From Phycisphaeraceae bacterium (GTDB lineage: Bacteria > Planctomycetota > Phycisphaerae > Phycisphaerales > Phycisphaeraceae), in NCBI GenBank assembly GCA_029260695.1, contig JAJDCT010000060.1:1-7001 (forward strand): a DNA stretch of 7,001 bases, read 5' to 3'. The position numbers and the translations under genes were made by a program. Under the pieces are notes generated by a model. That model saw only the letters and a program-made list of their open reading frames with translations, was not told the DNA's origin and ran no database searches. Each line of letters begins with the position of its first letter. Positions within the stretch are counted from its first letter, which is position 1. Below, piece after piece: positions 1 through 5,687 of the stretch.

Positions 1-227
1 TCGATCTCAACCGCCACCAGATCCGCCCCGGCTTCCAATAACCGCTCACTGAGCGCCCCGGTGCCGGGCCCGACTTCCAACACCAGCCCGCCCTCTTCAA
101 GATCGGCAGCCTCCATGATCCGGCGCATGTGGTTGCCGTCGTGCAGAAAGTTCTGCCCGAACCGCTTCTTAGGATGCAGCCCGTGCCCGGCCAGGAGGTT
201 CTTGATGTCGGTGAGGGTCTGGGCCAT
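1..227 (-). CDS. rsmA: 16S rRNA (adenine1518-N6/adenine1519-N6)-dimethyltransferase RsmA/KsgA, N-terminal part
   Basis: Only the first 75 codons are present; the gene runs off the left edge. RsmA uses S-adenosylmethionine to dimethylate two adjacent adenines in the 3' terminal helix of 16S rRNA late in 30S assembly. Visible in the reverse complement are the family signature KKRFGQNFLHD at residues 20-30, which begins the methyltransferase fold, the SAM-binding motif I EVGPGTGALSERL at 51-63, and the acidic end of the next strand, AVEI, at 72-75. The ATG at 227 is the only in-frame start giving the usual short N-terminus; another ATG at 238 is out of frame. No Shine-Dalgarno precedes it, but a TATGCT hexamer ends 6 nt before the ATG, so the mRNA may be leaderless. 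The next gene is divergent, 44 bp away. The identification is firm; only the 3' extent is unseen. Confidence 0.96.
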   Translation of the reverse strand, partial: MAQTLTDIKNLLAGHGLHPKKRFGQNFLHDGNHMRRIMEAADLEEGGLVLEVGPGTGALSERLLEAGADLVAVEI

Positions 228-271
228 GCCAGCAGCATACCCTGTGATATCACCGCTGTTACAATCCAGCC
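228..271. promoter_or_regulatory. 44-bp divergent promoter region between rsmA and the conserved hypothetical gene
   Basis: Minus strand (rsmA): GTAACA (262-257), a 17-nt spacer, then TATGCT (239-234), with the -10 hexamer ending 6 nt before the ATG. Plus strand (hypothetical gene): an extended -10, TGT TACAAT (257-265), also ending 6 nt before its ATG at 272, with no recognisable -35. A perfect 10-bp palindrome, GTGATATCAC (244-253), lies between the two -10 elements and inside the rsmA spacer, where a bound protein could affect both genes. The hexamers and palindrome are read directly from the sequence; promoter function and any regulator are inferred. Confidence 0.5.
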
Positions 272-1117
272 ATGCGGACCGCCAAACACTGGGCGCGGGC
301 ACACGTCACCATCGACGGGGTCGAGGACTCCGGCGGCGGAGTCGTCGGTCTGGGTTGGTCGGATACGAGCGTCGAAGATGCGCACCGCGTTGCTATTAAG
401 AGGGCGCGTCGTGCGGCGGCAACGCTGAAGGCTGACGCCCCACTGACGGCGAGCGATTACCCCTACCCCGATCGACCGATCCGCGAGCCGGTCATCGATG
501 AAATACGTGCAGGCGACCGGATCACAGCCGTGATAACCCGAAACTCGTATGGGGCCCTGATCCTGAACACGGCCGACGTGATGTTCATCGATATCGATGC
601 ACCGATCGGCATGTTCGGGAAGCTCCGGTCAATACTCACAGGCGGTGGCGGCGCAGGGGATCTTGCTCATAAGACGGCTTCAAGACTTAACGAAATTGCG
701 GGCGCGGATACTCGCTTGGGTTTTCGACTTTACAGTACGGCAGCGGGCCTGCGCGTCTTGGTAACCGGTCGAACCTTTGACCCGGCTTCCGCAGAGGCAG
801 AAGACCTGATGAACAGACTGGACGCCGACAAGCAGTATGTCCAGCTCTGCCGGATGCAGGCGTGCTTCCGGGCGCGGCTGACACCCAAGCCGTGGCGATG
901 CGCTGTACCACGTCCACCTGGAGTCTTCCCCTACGAGGAAGGACGACAGCGAGAAGTTTTCGAGGCATGGCTCAAACAATATGAGCAGACGTCGAATGCT
1001 TATGCCGTATGCGAGTTGATTGCCAGGATCGGGCAGACAGCCGTTACCGAAAACGTCCGCCCCATACTGACCTGGCACGACGAGTTGGCCTGCGGTGAGA
1101 GTCTGCCTTTAGCGTAG
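272..1117 (+). CDS. Conserved hypothetical protein with FIDID and FRARLTPKPWRC motifs (function unknown)
   Basis: A complete 281-residue soluble protein with no signal peptide or membrane helix. I do not recognise a named family, although the layout resembles conserved hypothetical proteins in diverse bacteria. Blocks that look conserved are GLGWSDTSVEDA (26-37) leading into a basic helix with KRARRAAA (43-50), the hydrophobic-acidic strand VMFIDID (103-109), RLYSTAAGLRVLVTGRTFDP (152-171), DKQYVQLCRMQACF (186-199), RARLTPKPWRC (200-210), and a C-terminal HDE (269-271) followed by LPLA. The hydrophobic strand with D-x-D, followed by a Gly-rich R/Y-containing strand pair, is faintly like the catalytic core of archaeo-eukaryotic primase-type polymerases. 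That is speculation from motif spacing only. The ATG at 272 has no Shine-Dalgarno, but TACAAT ends 6 nt upstream, suggesting a leaderless transcript. The gene is divergent from rsmA and converges on the GDSL gene with a 9-bp gap and no visible hairpin. Confidence 0.85.
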   Translation: MRTAKHWARAHVTIDGVEDSGGGVVGLGWSDTSVEDAHRVAIKRARRAAATLKADAPLTASDYPYPDRPIREPVIDEIRAGDRITAVITRNSYGALILNTADVMFIDIDAPIGMFGKLRSILTGGGGAGDLAHKTASRLNEIAGADTRLGFRLYSTAAGLRVLVTGRTFDPASAEAEDLMNRLDADKQYVQLCRMQACFRARLTPKPWRCAVPRPPGVFPYEEGRQREVFEAWLKQYEQTSNAYAVCELIARIGQTAVTENVRPILTWHDELACGESLPLA

Positions 1118-1126
1118 CCATCACGC

Positions 1127-1768
1127 TCATGCCCCTGATACATTATCCAGCCACGCCTCGGCCATGAGCATATGCCCGGCCACGGTCGGATGCACACCGT
1201 CGAGTGCCCAGTACTCGGCCGGGGCGTCTTTGAGTGCATCATTAAAAACCTGCTGGTACGGGATCCACACCGCCTTGAACTTGTCAGCGATCTTCCGTGC
1301 CACCTCGCGGTACGCGGCAAGCCCTTCAACGTGTACGTCCGTGATATCACCCGCCTCAAGCAGGAACGGCTCGCCGATGACCAGCTTCACCTCCGGAAGA
1401 AGGATGCCGGTGCGTTCCAGCAGCGTGTCGTAGTCGCGCTCGTATTCCTGGATCGTCCCGCCGAAGCCGTGGCGGTGGATATGGCAGTAGTCGTTGACCC
1501 CCACGAGGATGCTCAGGACATCGGGCTTGATCTTCAGACAGTCCTTGGGCCAGCGGTCGGCAAGCTGATAGACCTTGTCGCCGCTGATGCCGCGGTTGTA
1601 CACGCTTAGCCCCAGCCCGGCGTGGTGGTGCAGTAGGTTCGCGGAGGCGTGGAAGACGTATCCTTGGCCCAGCGCGGCGGGGTCGTTGGGGCCTTTTCGG
1701 CCTTTACGGCGGTTGGCATCGGTGATCGAATCACCCTGAAACAGCACGGTGTCGTTGGCTTTAAACAT
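1127..1768 (-). CDS. SGNH/GDSL-family hydrolase (lipase/esterase-like)
   Basis: A 213-residue protein with all four SGNH blocks: block I FQGDSITDA with nucleophile Ser14, block II NRGISGDKV with Gly60, block III VGVND with Asn92, and block V DGVHPT with Asp190 and His193. These make a complete catalytic triad and oxyanion hole, so it should be an active serine esterase, lipase or carbohydrate deacetylase; the substrate cannot be read from sequence. There is no signal peptide, so it is probably cytoplasmic. The reading frame is open upstream to 2071 across the antisense of mutL, but similarity to the family begins at MFKANDTVLFQGDS, so I start at the ATG at 1768. Upstream there is no good Shine-Dalgarno; TATGCT lies at -15 to -10. 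The gene is divergent from mutL (48-bp gap) and convergent with the hypothetical gene. Confidence 0.92.
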   Translation of the reverse strand: MFKANDTVLFQGDSITDANRRKGRKGPNDPAALGQGYVFHASANLLHHHAGLGLSVYNRGISGDKVYQLADRWPKDCLKIKPDVLSILVGVNDYCHIHRHGFGGTIQEYERDYDTLLERTGILLPEVKLVIGEPFLLEAGDITDVHVEGLAAYREVARKIADKFKAVWIPYQQVFNDALKDAPAEYWALDGVHPTVAGHMLMAEAWLDNVSGA

Positions 1769-1816
1769 TACCCAAAGAGCATACCGCCGGGGCCCCGGGC
1801 CTGCTACGATAGGTCG
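1769..1816. promoter_or_regulatory. 48-bp divergent promoter region between the GDSL hydrolase and mutL
   Basis: Plus strand: an extended -10, TGC TACGAT (hexamer 1805-1810), ends 6 nt before the mutL ATG at 1817, so transcription would begin at or next to the A of the start codon. Minus strand: TATGCT (1783-1778) lies 9 nt before the GDSL ATG. Neither has a convincing -35. Midway is a perfect 12-bp GC palindrome, CCGGGGCCCCGG (1787-1798). The layout mirrors the rsmA intergenic region: two outward -10 hexamers flanking a palindrome in under 50 bp. Promoter activity is inferred. Confidence 0.45.
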
Positions 1817-3676
1817 ATGCCTATCCGCAAGCTCTCCATGCTGTTGATTAACCAGATCGCCGCCGGCGAGGTGATCGAACGCCCGGCCTCGGTCGTCAAG
1901 GAGCTGGTCGAGAACAGCCTGGACGCGGGGGCGACCCGGATCGAGGTCACCCTTGAAGATGGCGGGCGTCAACTGATCCGTATCAGCGACGACGGCCACG
2001 GGATCCCACAGGACGAACTGCCGTTGGCGATCGAGCCCCACGCCACAAGCAAGCTCACCGCCGCCGAGCAACTCGCCGCCATCGGGACGCTGGGCTTCCG
2101 CGGCGAGGCGTTGGCTTCAATCGCAAGTGTCAGCCGACTGAAGATCACCAGCAGAGCGACCGTCGATGGTCAGACCCACGAGGCAGGCTCAGTCATCGAA
2201 GCCAGCGGCGATGCGGTTGGCGAAGTCGCCCCCTGGGCCGGCGCACCGGGGACCGTGCTGGAGGTCCGCGACCTGTTTTTCAATACCCCCGCACGCAGAA
2301 AATTCCTGCGCACCGCGCCAACTGAGTTTGGGCACATCAACGACACACTCACCCGCATCGCGATGGTCCACCACAAGGTCGCCTTCAAGCTCAAAAACAA
2401 CGACCGGCTGACTTTTGATATCCCAGCCGACCAGGACCGTGCGCAGCGGTGCGTTGCACTGCTGGGTAAGGGCCTGGACGATGAGCTATTGGAGTTCACG
2501 CACGAAGACCTGCCACAGCGCGGCGGCGGCAGGCTCTGGGGGCTGGCGGGCCAGCCTTCGATCGCCCGGGCGACAGGCAAAGCGCAGTACCTCTGCGTCA
2601 ACGGCCGACCGATCAAGGACCGCAACCTCGCGCACGCCGTGAAGGAAGCCTACCGGGGCCTGATGCCGATGGACCGCTTCCCGGTCGCGGTCGTGTTCCT
2701 GGAGATCGACCCACACGCGGTGGATGTCAACGTCCACCCCGCCAAGGCCGAGGTCCGCTTCCGCAACCCCTCGCACGTCCACGGCCTGGTCCTCTCCGCC
2801 GTGCGCCAACGCCTGCTCGGCAGCGACCTGACACCCAGCGCCTCCCTCGGCGGGCACGGCTCGTTCACGGGTTCAAGTTTCCAACCCGCTAGCCTCGCAC
2901 CCAACGTCTCCACCGATGCCTTCGTCGACTTCTTCAAACGCATGGACCCCAAGGAGAAGGGCTTCGCCTACCAGGAGGTCCGCAAGGCACTCGCAGAGGA
3001 AGACCCCGACGCGATCCGGCCCTATGAAGCGCAGCTCATCACCCAGGACCAAGCCACAGCCACACAGCCCGGCTCGCTCAAGTCTCAATCCGTCTTACAA
3101 GTCCACAAGAGCTACCTGGTCACGCAGGACGACGACGGGCTGATCATCGTCGACCAGCACGCGCTGCACGAACGTGTCATGTTCGAGACGCTGCGCAACC
3201 GAGTGCTGGGCGAGGGCAAGCCGTTGGAGAGTCAGCGCCTGCTGATGCCCGTGATCGTAGATGCAGACGCCGCCCGTCAATCAACACTCGAACAGATGCA
3301 GCCATTACTAATAAAGATCGGCGTGGAGTTGGCACCGATCGGCCCGGACGCGGTGGCGGTGCAGGCGTTCCCGTCGTTCTTGTTTGATCGCGGCGTTGAG
3401 CCCGACACGTTCATCGTCGACCTCATTAACAAAGCCGACGCAGGCCAGCTTGATCTATCTAACCCGAACGCCGAGGAGTCCGCGTTGCACGAGGTGCTGG
3501 ACATGATGTCCTGCAAGGCGGCGGTCAAGGCCGGGGACAAGATGAACGAAGACGAGCTATCCGCCCTGCTCGCCAAGCGCCACGAGATCGACCGCTCCAG
3601 CAACTGCCCCCACGGCCGACCGACCACCCTCCGCCTGACACTGAAAGACCTGGAAAAACAGTTCGGGCGGACGTGA
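1817..3676 (+). CDS. mutL: DNA mismatch repair protein MutL (endonuclease-type)
   Basis: A complete 619-residue MutL, the ATPase that couples MutS mismatch recognition to strand removal. The N-terminal GHKL ATPase has ERPASVVKELVENSLDAGA (21-39) with catalytic Glu29 and Mg-binding Asn33, DDGHGI (58-63), PHATSKL (74-80) and GFRGEAL (93-99). A variable linker rich in Ser, Pro and charged residues spans about 335-420. The C-terminal domain carries the nicking-endonuclease motif DQHALHERVMFE (446-457, pattern DQHAx2Ex4E), the SCKAAVKAG block (565-573), CPHGRP (597-602) and a QFGR tail. It should therefore nick DNA itself, unlike the E. coli protein. The frame is open back to 1649, but the family N-terminus starts at MPIRKLSMLLINQIAAGEV, fixing the ATG at 1817. 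There is only a weak AGG 3 nt upstream. No mutS is nearby. Confidence 0.97.
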   Translation: MPIRKLSMLLINQIAAGEVIERPASVVKELVENSLDAGATRIEVTLEDGGRQLIRISDDGHGIPQDELPLAIEPHATSKLTAAEQLAAIGTLGFRGEALASIASVSRLKITSRATVDGQTHEAGSVIEASGDAVGEVAPWAGAPGTVLEVRDLFFNTPARRKFLRTAPTEFGHINDTLTRIAMVHHKVAFKLKNNDRLTFDIPADQDRAQRCVALLGKGLDDELLEFTHEDLPQRGGGRLWGLAGQPSIARATGKAQYLCVNGRPIKDRNLAHAVKEAYRGLMPMDRFPVAVVFLEIDPHAVDVNVHPAKAEVRFRNPSHVHGLVLSAVRQRLLGSDLTPSASLGGHGSFTGSSFQPASLAPNVSTDAFVDFFKRMDPKEKGFAYQEVRKALAEEDPDAIRPYEAQLITQDQATATQPGSLKSQSVLQVHKSYLVTQDDDGLIIVDQHALHERVMFETLRNRVLGEGKPLESQRLLMPVIVDADAARQSTLEQMQPLLIKIGVELAPIGPDAVAVQAFPSFLFDRGVEPDTFIVDLINKADAGQLDLSNPNAEESALHEVLDMMSCKAAVKAGDKMNEDELSALLAKRHEIDRSSNCPHGRPTTLRLTLKDLEKQFGRT

Positions 3677-3738
3677 GCAACCCCGGGCGTGGAAACGTGG
3701 GGCTGAAATACGATCAAAACTACAGGCGATACGACACG

Positions 3739-3764
3739 AAAAAACCCCGCCTTTCCAGGCGGGG
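3739..3764 (-). terminator. Rho-independent terminator for atpG, possibly weakly bidirectional
   Basis: A perfect 8-bp GC-rich stem, CCCCGCCT (3745-3752) with AGGCGGGG (3757-3764), and a 4-nt loop. Read on the minus strand, the stem is followed by six T (complement of A 3739-3744), a classic intrinsic terminator about 40 bp past the atpG stop codon. On the plus strand the same hairpin is followed only by CTATCGTTTG, a poor T tract, so termination of mutL would be weaker. It is the only good hairpin terminator I see in the window. Confidence 0.9.
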
Positions 3765-3802
3765 CTATCGTTTGTGTGTTGACTCGCTGATTAACCGTCG
3801 GC

Positions 3803-4699
3803 CTAATTCAGCGCCGCGGCTCCGGCGATGATTTCGCTCAGTTCGGTGGTGATCGCGCTTTGGCGGGCACGGTTGAATTTGCGCTTCAGCGACTTCTGCA
3901 TCTTGCCGGCGGCGTCGGTCGCGGCCTTCATCGCCACCATCCGTGACAACTGCTCGCTGACGGTCGCCTCGTTGAAACACTGGAACAGGCTGGTCTTGAC
4001 CGTGATCGGCAATAGCTCGCCCAGCAATTCCTCGGGTTCCGGTGAGAAGTCGTAGACCGTCATCGGGCCGCCCCCGGATTCCCCGGATTCATCAGGTGCG
4101 GCTTCCGACGCGGCGGGTGGTTCTAGTGGTAAGAGCTGCAACACCCTGGGCTGCTGCCGGGACATCGACACGAACGCTGTGTAGATCACCTTGACCGAGT
4201 CGTACTTGCCCTCGGTGAACGCCTGCATGTAGCCCTCAGCCAAACGCTCGACGTCGGCGTATCCGGGTTTGTCATCGATGTGGCTGTGGAACGCTTCAAC
4301 GGGGACCTCTGCGAACTTGAAGAACCCGCTGGCTTTCTTGCCCACGACCTCCAGGTCGATAGCATCGCCGCTGTTGATCTGCTTCATAGCCGTGCGGAGG
4401 AGGTTGGCGTTGTAGCCGCCACAGAGACCACGGTTGGAGCTGATAACCAAGACCAGATGCCGGCCCACCGCCGGCCTGGGCGCTGAGAGCAGCGGGTGAG
4501 AAACCTCACCGGTCTCGCCGAGGTTCGCAGCCAGTTCGCTGACGACCTCGCCGATCCGCTTGGTATAGGCTTGGGCTTCGGTGGCCCGTTTCTGCATCGC
4601 CTGGAATCGGGCGGTGGCGATCAGCTGCATCGTCCGGGTGATGCGTTCGATGTTGCCCACGGCCTTGATCCGGCCCTTGATATCGCGTGTTCCTGCCAT
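3803..4699 (-). CDS. atpG: F-type ATP synthase F1 subunit gamma (AtpG)
   Basis: A complete 298-residue gamma subunit, the central rotor shaft linking the c-ring to the catalytic alpha3beta3 head on the cytoplasmic side of the membrane. Family features are the N-terminal coiled helix DIKGRIKAVGNIERITRTMQ (6-25) with MQLIATARFQ, the SSNRGLCGGYNANL block (87-100), and the C-terminal rotor helix RARQSAITTELSEIIAGAAA (277-296). A Pro/Ala/Glu/Ser/Gly-rich acidic insert at about 193-220 lengthens the loop near the C-terminal third by roughly ten residues over typical bacterial proteins. The frame opens further upstream to 4780, but MAGTRDIKGRI is the family start. There is no Shine-Dalgarno; TATGAT lies at -15 to -10. 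Unusually, no other atp gene adjoins it: the downstream side meets convergent mutL and the upstream side is a non-coding gap. Confidence 0.97.
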   Translation of the reverse strand: MAGTRDIKGRIKAVGNIERITRTMQLIATARFQAMQKRATEAQAYTKRIGEVVSELAANLGETGEVSHPLLSAPRPAVGRHLVLVISSNRGLCGGYNANLLRTAMKQINSGDAIDLEVVGKKASGFFKFAEVPVEAFHSHIDDKPGYADVERLAEGYMQAFTEGKYDSVKVIYTAFVSMSRQQPRVLQLLPLEPPAASEAAPDESGESGGGPMTVYDFSPEPEELLGELLPITVKTSLFQCFNEATVSEQLSRMVAMKAATDAAGKMQKSLKRKFNRARQSAITTELSEIIAGAAALN

Positions 4700-4736
4700 A
4701 GGCGGGCCATCATAGCGACTGGTCCCGGCGCGGCAA
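4700..4736 (-). promoter_or_regulatory. Probable sigma-70 promoter of atpG with a very short leader
   Basis: On the minus strand, TTGCCG (4736-4731), a 16-nt spacer and TATGAT (4714-4709) match the sigma-70 pattern at 4/6 and 5/6 positions. The expected start of transcription is about 4702, leaving a leader of about 3 nt before the ATG at 4699 and no room for a ribosome binding site. Function is inferred from sequence only. Confidence 0.55.
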
Positions 4737-4742
4737 CGCGGC

Positions 4743-4786
4743 GGTATGCCCCCGGTATGACCCCGGGATACCCCCGGCACACTCCC
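4743..4786. repeat. Four tandem degenerate 11-bp repeats upstream of atpG
   Basis: Consecutive units are GGTATGCCCCC (4743-4753), GGTATGACCCC (4754-4764), GGGATACCCCC (4765-4775) and GGCACACTCCC (4776-4786), degrading from left to right. A related isolated GGATATCCCTT lies at 4800-4810. The array begins 6 bp beyond the putative atpG -35 element, and its period is close to one DNA helical turn. It could be a set of protein-binding sites on one face of the helix, or simply a decayed microrepeat. The repeats are visible directly; their role is unknown. Confidence 0.6.
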
Positions 4787-4860
4787 TTGAATGCCTCACG
4801 GATATCCCTTCACCAACGCCCCAGACAACACCCCGGGACACGAATCCGCCAAGCCTGGCT

Positions 4861-4929
4861 GGTATTTTTATGGCGAGGTGAAAATAAACAGATATACTTG
4901 TATTAATAACTCACCCATGGAGGCTTGCC
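4861..4929 (+). promoter_or_regulatory. AT-rich leader and Shine-Dalgarno of the oxidase subunit III gene
   Basis: An abrupt AT-rich island within GC-rich sequence. GGAGG at 4919-4923 with a 6-nt spacer is a strong ribosome binding site and fixes the ATG at 4930. Candidate -10 elements are TATACT (4893-4898) and TATTAA (4901-4906). The latter has GTGAAA (4878-4883, 4/6 to the -35 consensus) 17 nt upstream. I cannot choose between them from sequence. Confidence 0.5.
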
Positions 4930-5571
4930 ATGAACGCCATCACCAGCGAGCACGGACGGGCTGATCGTCGCACAGCCACTGAGGCACGTGACCCTCTGGA
5001 GTCCTTCCGTGCCCCACCGGGCGCCGGGACGTTGGTGACATGGCTGTTCGTGGCCGGGCTCGCGGTGGCGTTTGCCTGGCTTCTGATCGGATACATGCTG
5101 ACCCGGTCGAATACACCGGTGCCGGGCTTAACCGTCCCCGTCTGGTTCTGGTTCAGCACGTTCATACTCCTGGTCAGCAGCGTGTGCCTGCACTGGTCAT
5201 ACCTGTCGATGAAGATGGGCCGATCCACCGTGGCCGGTTACGCGCTGCTTCTGAGTACCACGCTGGGCTGGGTCTTCGTCTTGCTGCAGACACCGGGTCT
5301 GGTCAAGCTGGTACAGATGCACCGGGAATCCGCAGAAGCCACGGCAGGAGGCGGCGGCAGCGCCGCGCCGTACATGCTCATCCTGGTACTCGTCGCGCTG
5401 CACGGCCTACACACGGTCGCAGGACTCGCACGGATGACGGCACTGAACCGACGCACCCATCAGAACTCCGACCACGAATACGGCATCGCCCACCTCAAGC
5501 AGATGTGCCTGTTCTGGCATTTCCTGGCGATCGCCTGGGTGCTGATGTTCGGCGTGATACTCTGGACGTAA
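4930..5571 (+). CDS. Heme-copper oxidase subunit III-like membrane protein (cytochrome c oxidase subunit III family)
   Basis: A complete 213-residue integral membrane protein. After a polar N-terminus of about 33 residues it shows five hydrophobic segments, at about 35-57, 71-93, 102-122, 147-168 and 191-212, as in short bacterial subunit III proteins (CyoC is about 200 residues). Family hallmarks are the LHGLHTVAGL segment in helix IV (157-166) and FWHFLAIAWVLMF in helix V (195-207), preceded by HLKQMCLFW. Subunit III is a non-catalytic partner that stabilises subunit I and proton uptake in terminal oxidases; NorE-type relatives accompany nitric oxide reductases, so the partner enzyme is uncertain. 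A Gly/Ala loop (139-146) links helices III and IV. No subunit I or II gene is adjacent: it stands alone between atpG and an SDR gene. Unlike its left-hand neighbours it has a strong Shine-Dalgarno. Confidence 0.88.
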   Translation: MNAITSEHGRADRRTATEARDPLESFRAPPGAGTLVTWLFVAGLAVAFAWLLIGYMLTRSNTPVPGLTVPVWFWFSTFILLVSSVCLHWSYLSMKMGRSTVAGYALLLSTTLGWVFVLLQTPGLVKLVQMHRESAEATAGGGGSAAPYMLILVLVALHGLHTVAGLARMTALNRRTHQNSDHEYGIAHLKQMCLFWHFLAIAWVLMFGVILWT

Positions 5572-5687
5572 AAACAATTGGCAACCGCATCGAGCCACAG
5601 AGAAAAATATTCCACGGATACGCAGGCTGGGGTTCCAATATCCTTGGCACCTAACATCTTGATCATCTCTGGTACATCTTGAGGAAC
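5572..5687. other. Convergent intergenic gap between the oxidase subunit III and SDR genes
   Basis: No open frame of note and no hairpin followed by a T tract on either strand. The only structure seen is a short direct repeat, ACATCTTGA, at 5654-5662 and 5674-5682. How either converging transcript ends is not visible. Confidence 0.4.

Noticed and set aside
586..599. 14-bp palindrome CATCGATATCGATG
   Set aside because: It lies inside the hypothetical gene and encodes the conserved FIDID block; the symmetry follows from the Ile/Asp codons.
1000..1359. 119-residue minus-strand frame across the hypothetical/GDSL junction
   Set aside because: It overlaps two better-supported genes in other frames and resembles no family; a shadow of GC-rich coding sequence.
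1649..1816. 56-residue N-terminal extension of MutL
   Set aside because: It overlaps the GDSL gene antisense and precedes the invariant MutL N-terminus; a family-typical start lies at 1817.
1769..2071. N-terminal extension of the GDSL hydrolase on the minus strand
   Set aside because: The frame is open, but the extra 101 residues are antisense to the mutL ATPase domain and SGNH similarity begins at the ATG at 1768.
4851..4870. Possible terminator hairpin AGCC/GGCT followed by a T run
   Set aside because: The stem has at most four pairs around a one-base loop, and no plus-strand gene ends nearby.
4496..4906. Plus-strand open frame of 136 codons over the atpG start and upstream gap
   Set aside because: It is mostly antisense to atpG, with no ribosome binding site or recognisable domain; a shadow frame.
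5654..5682. Direct repeat ACATCTTGA, two copies 20 bp apart
   Set aside because: It is short, not associated with any gene start or mobile-element end, and could be chance.
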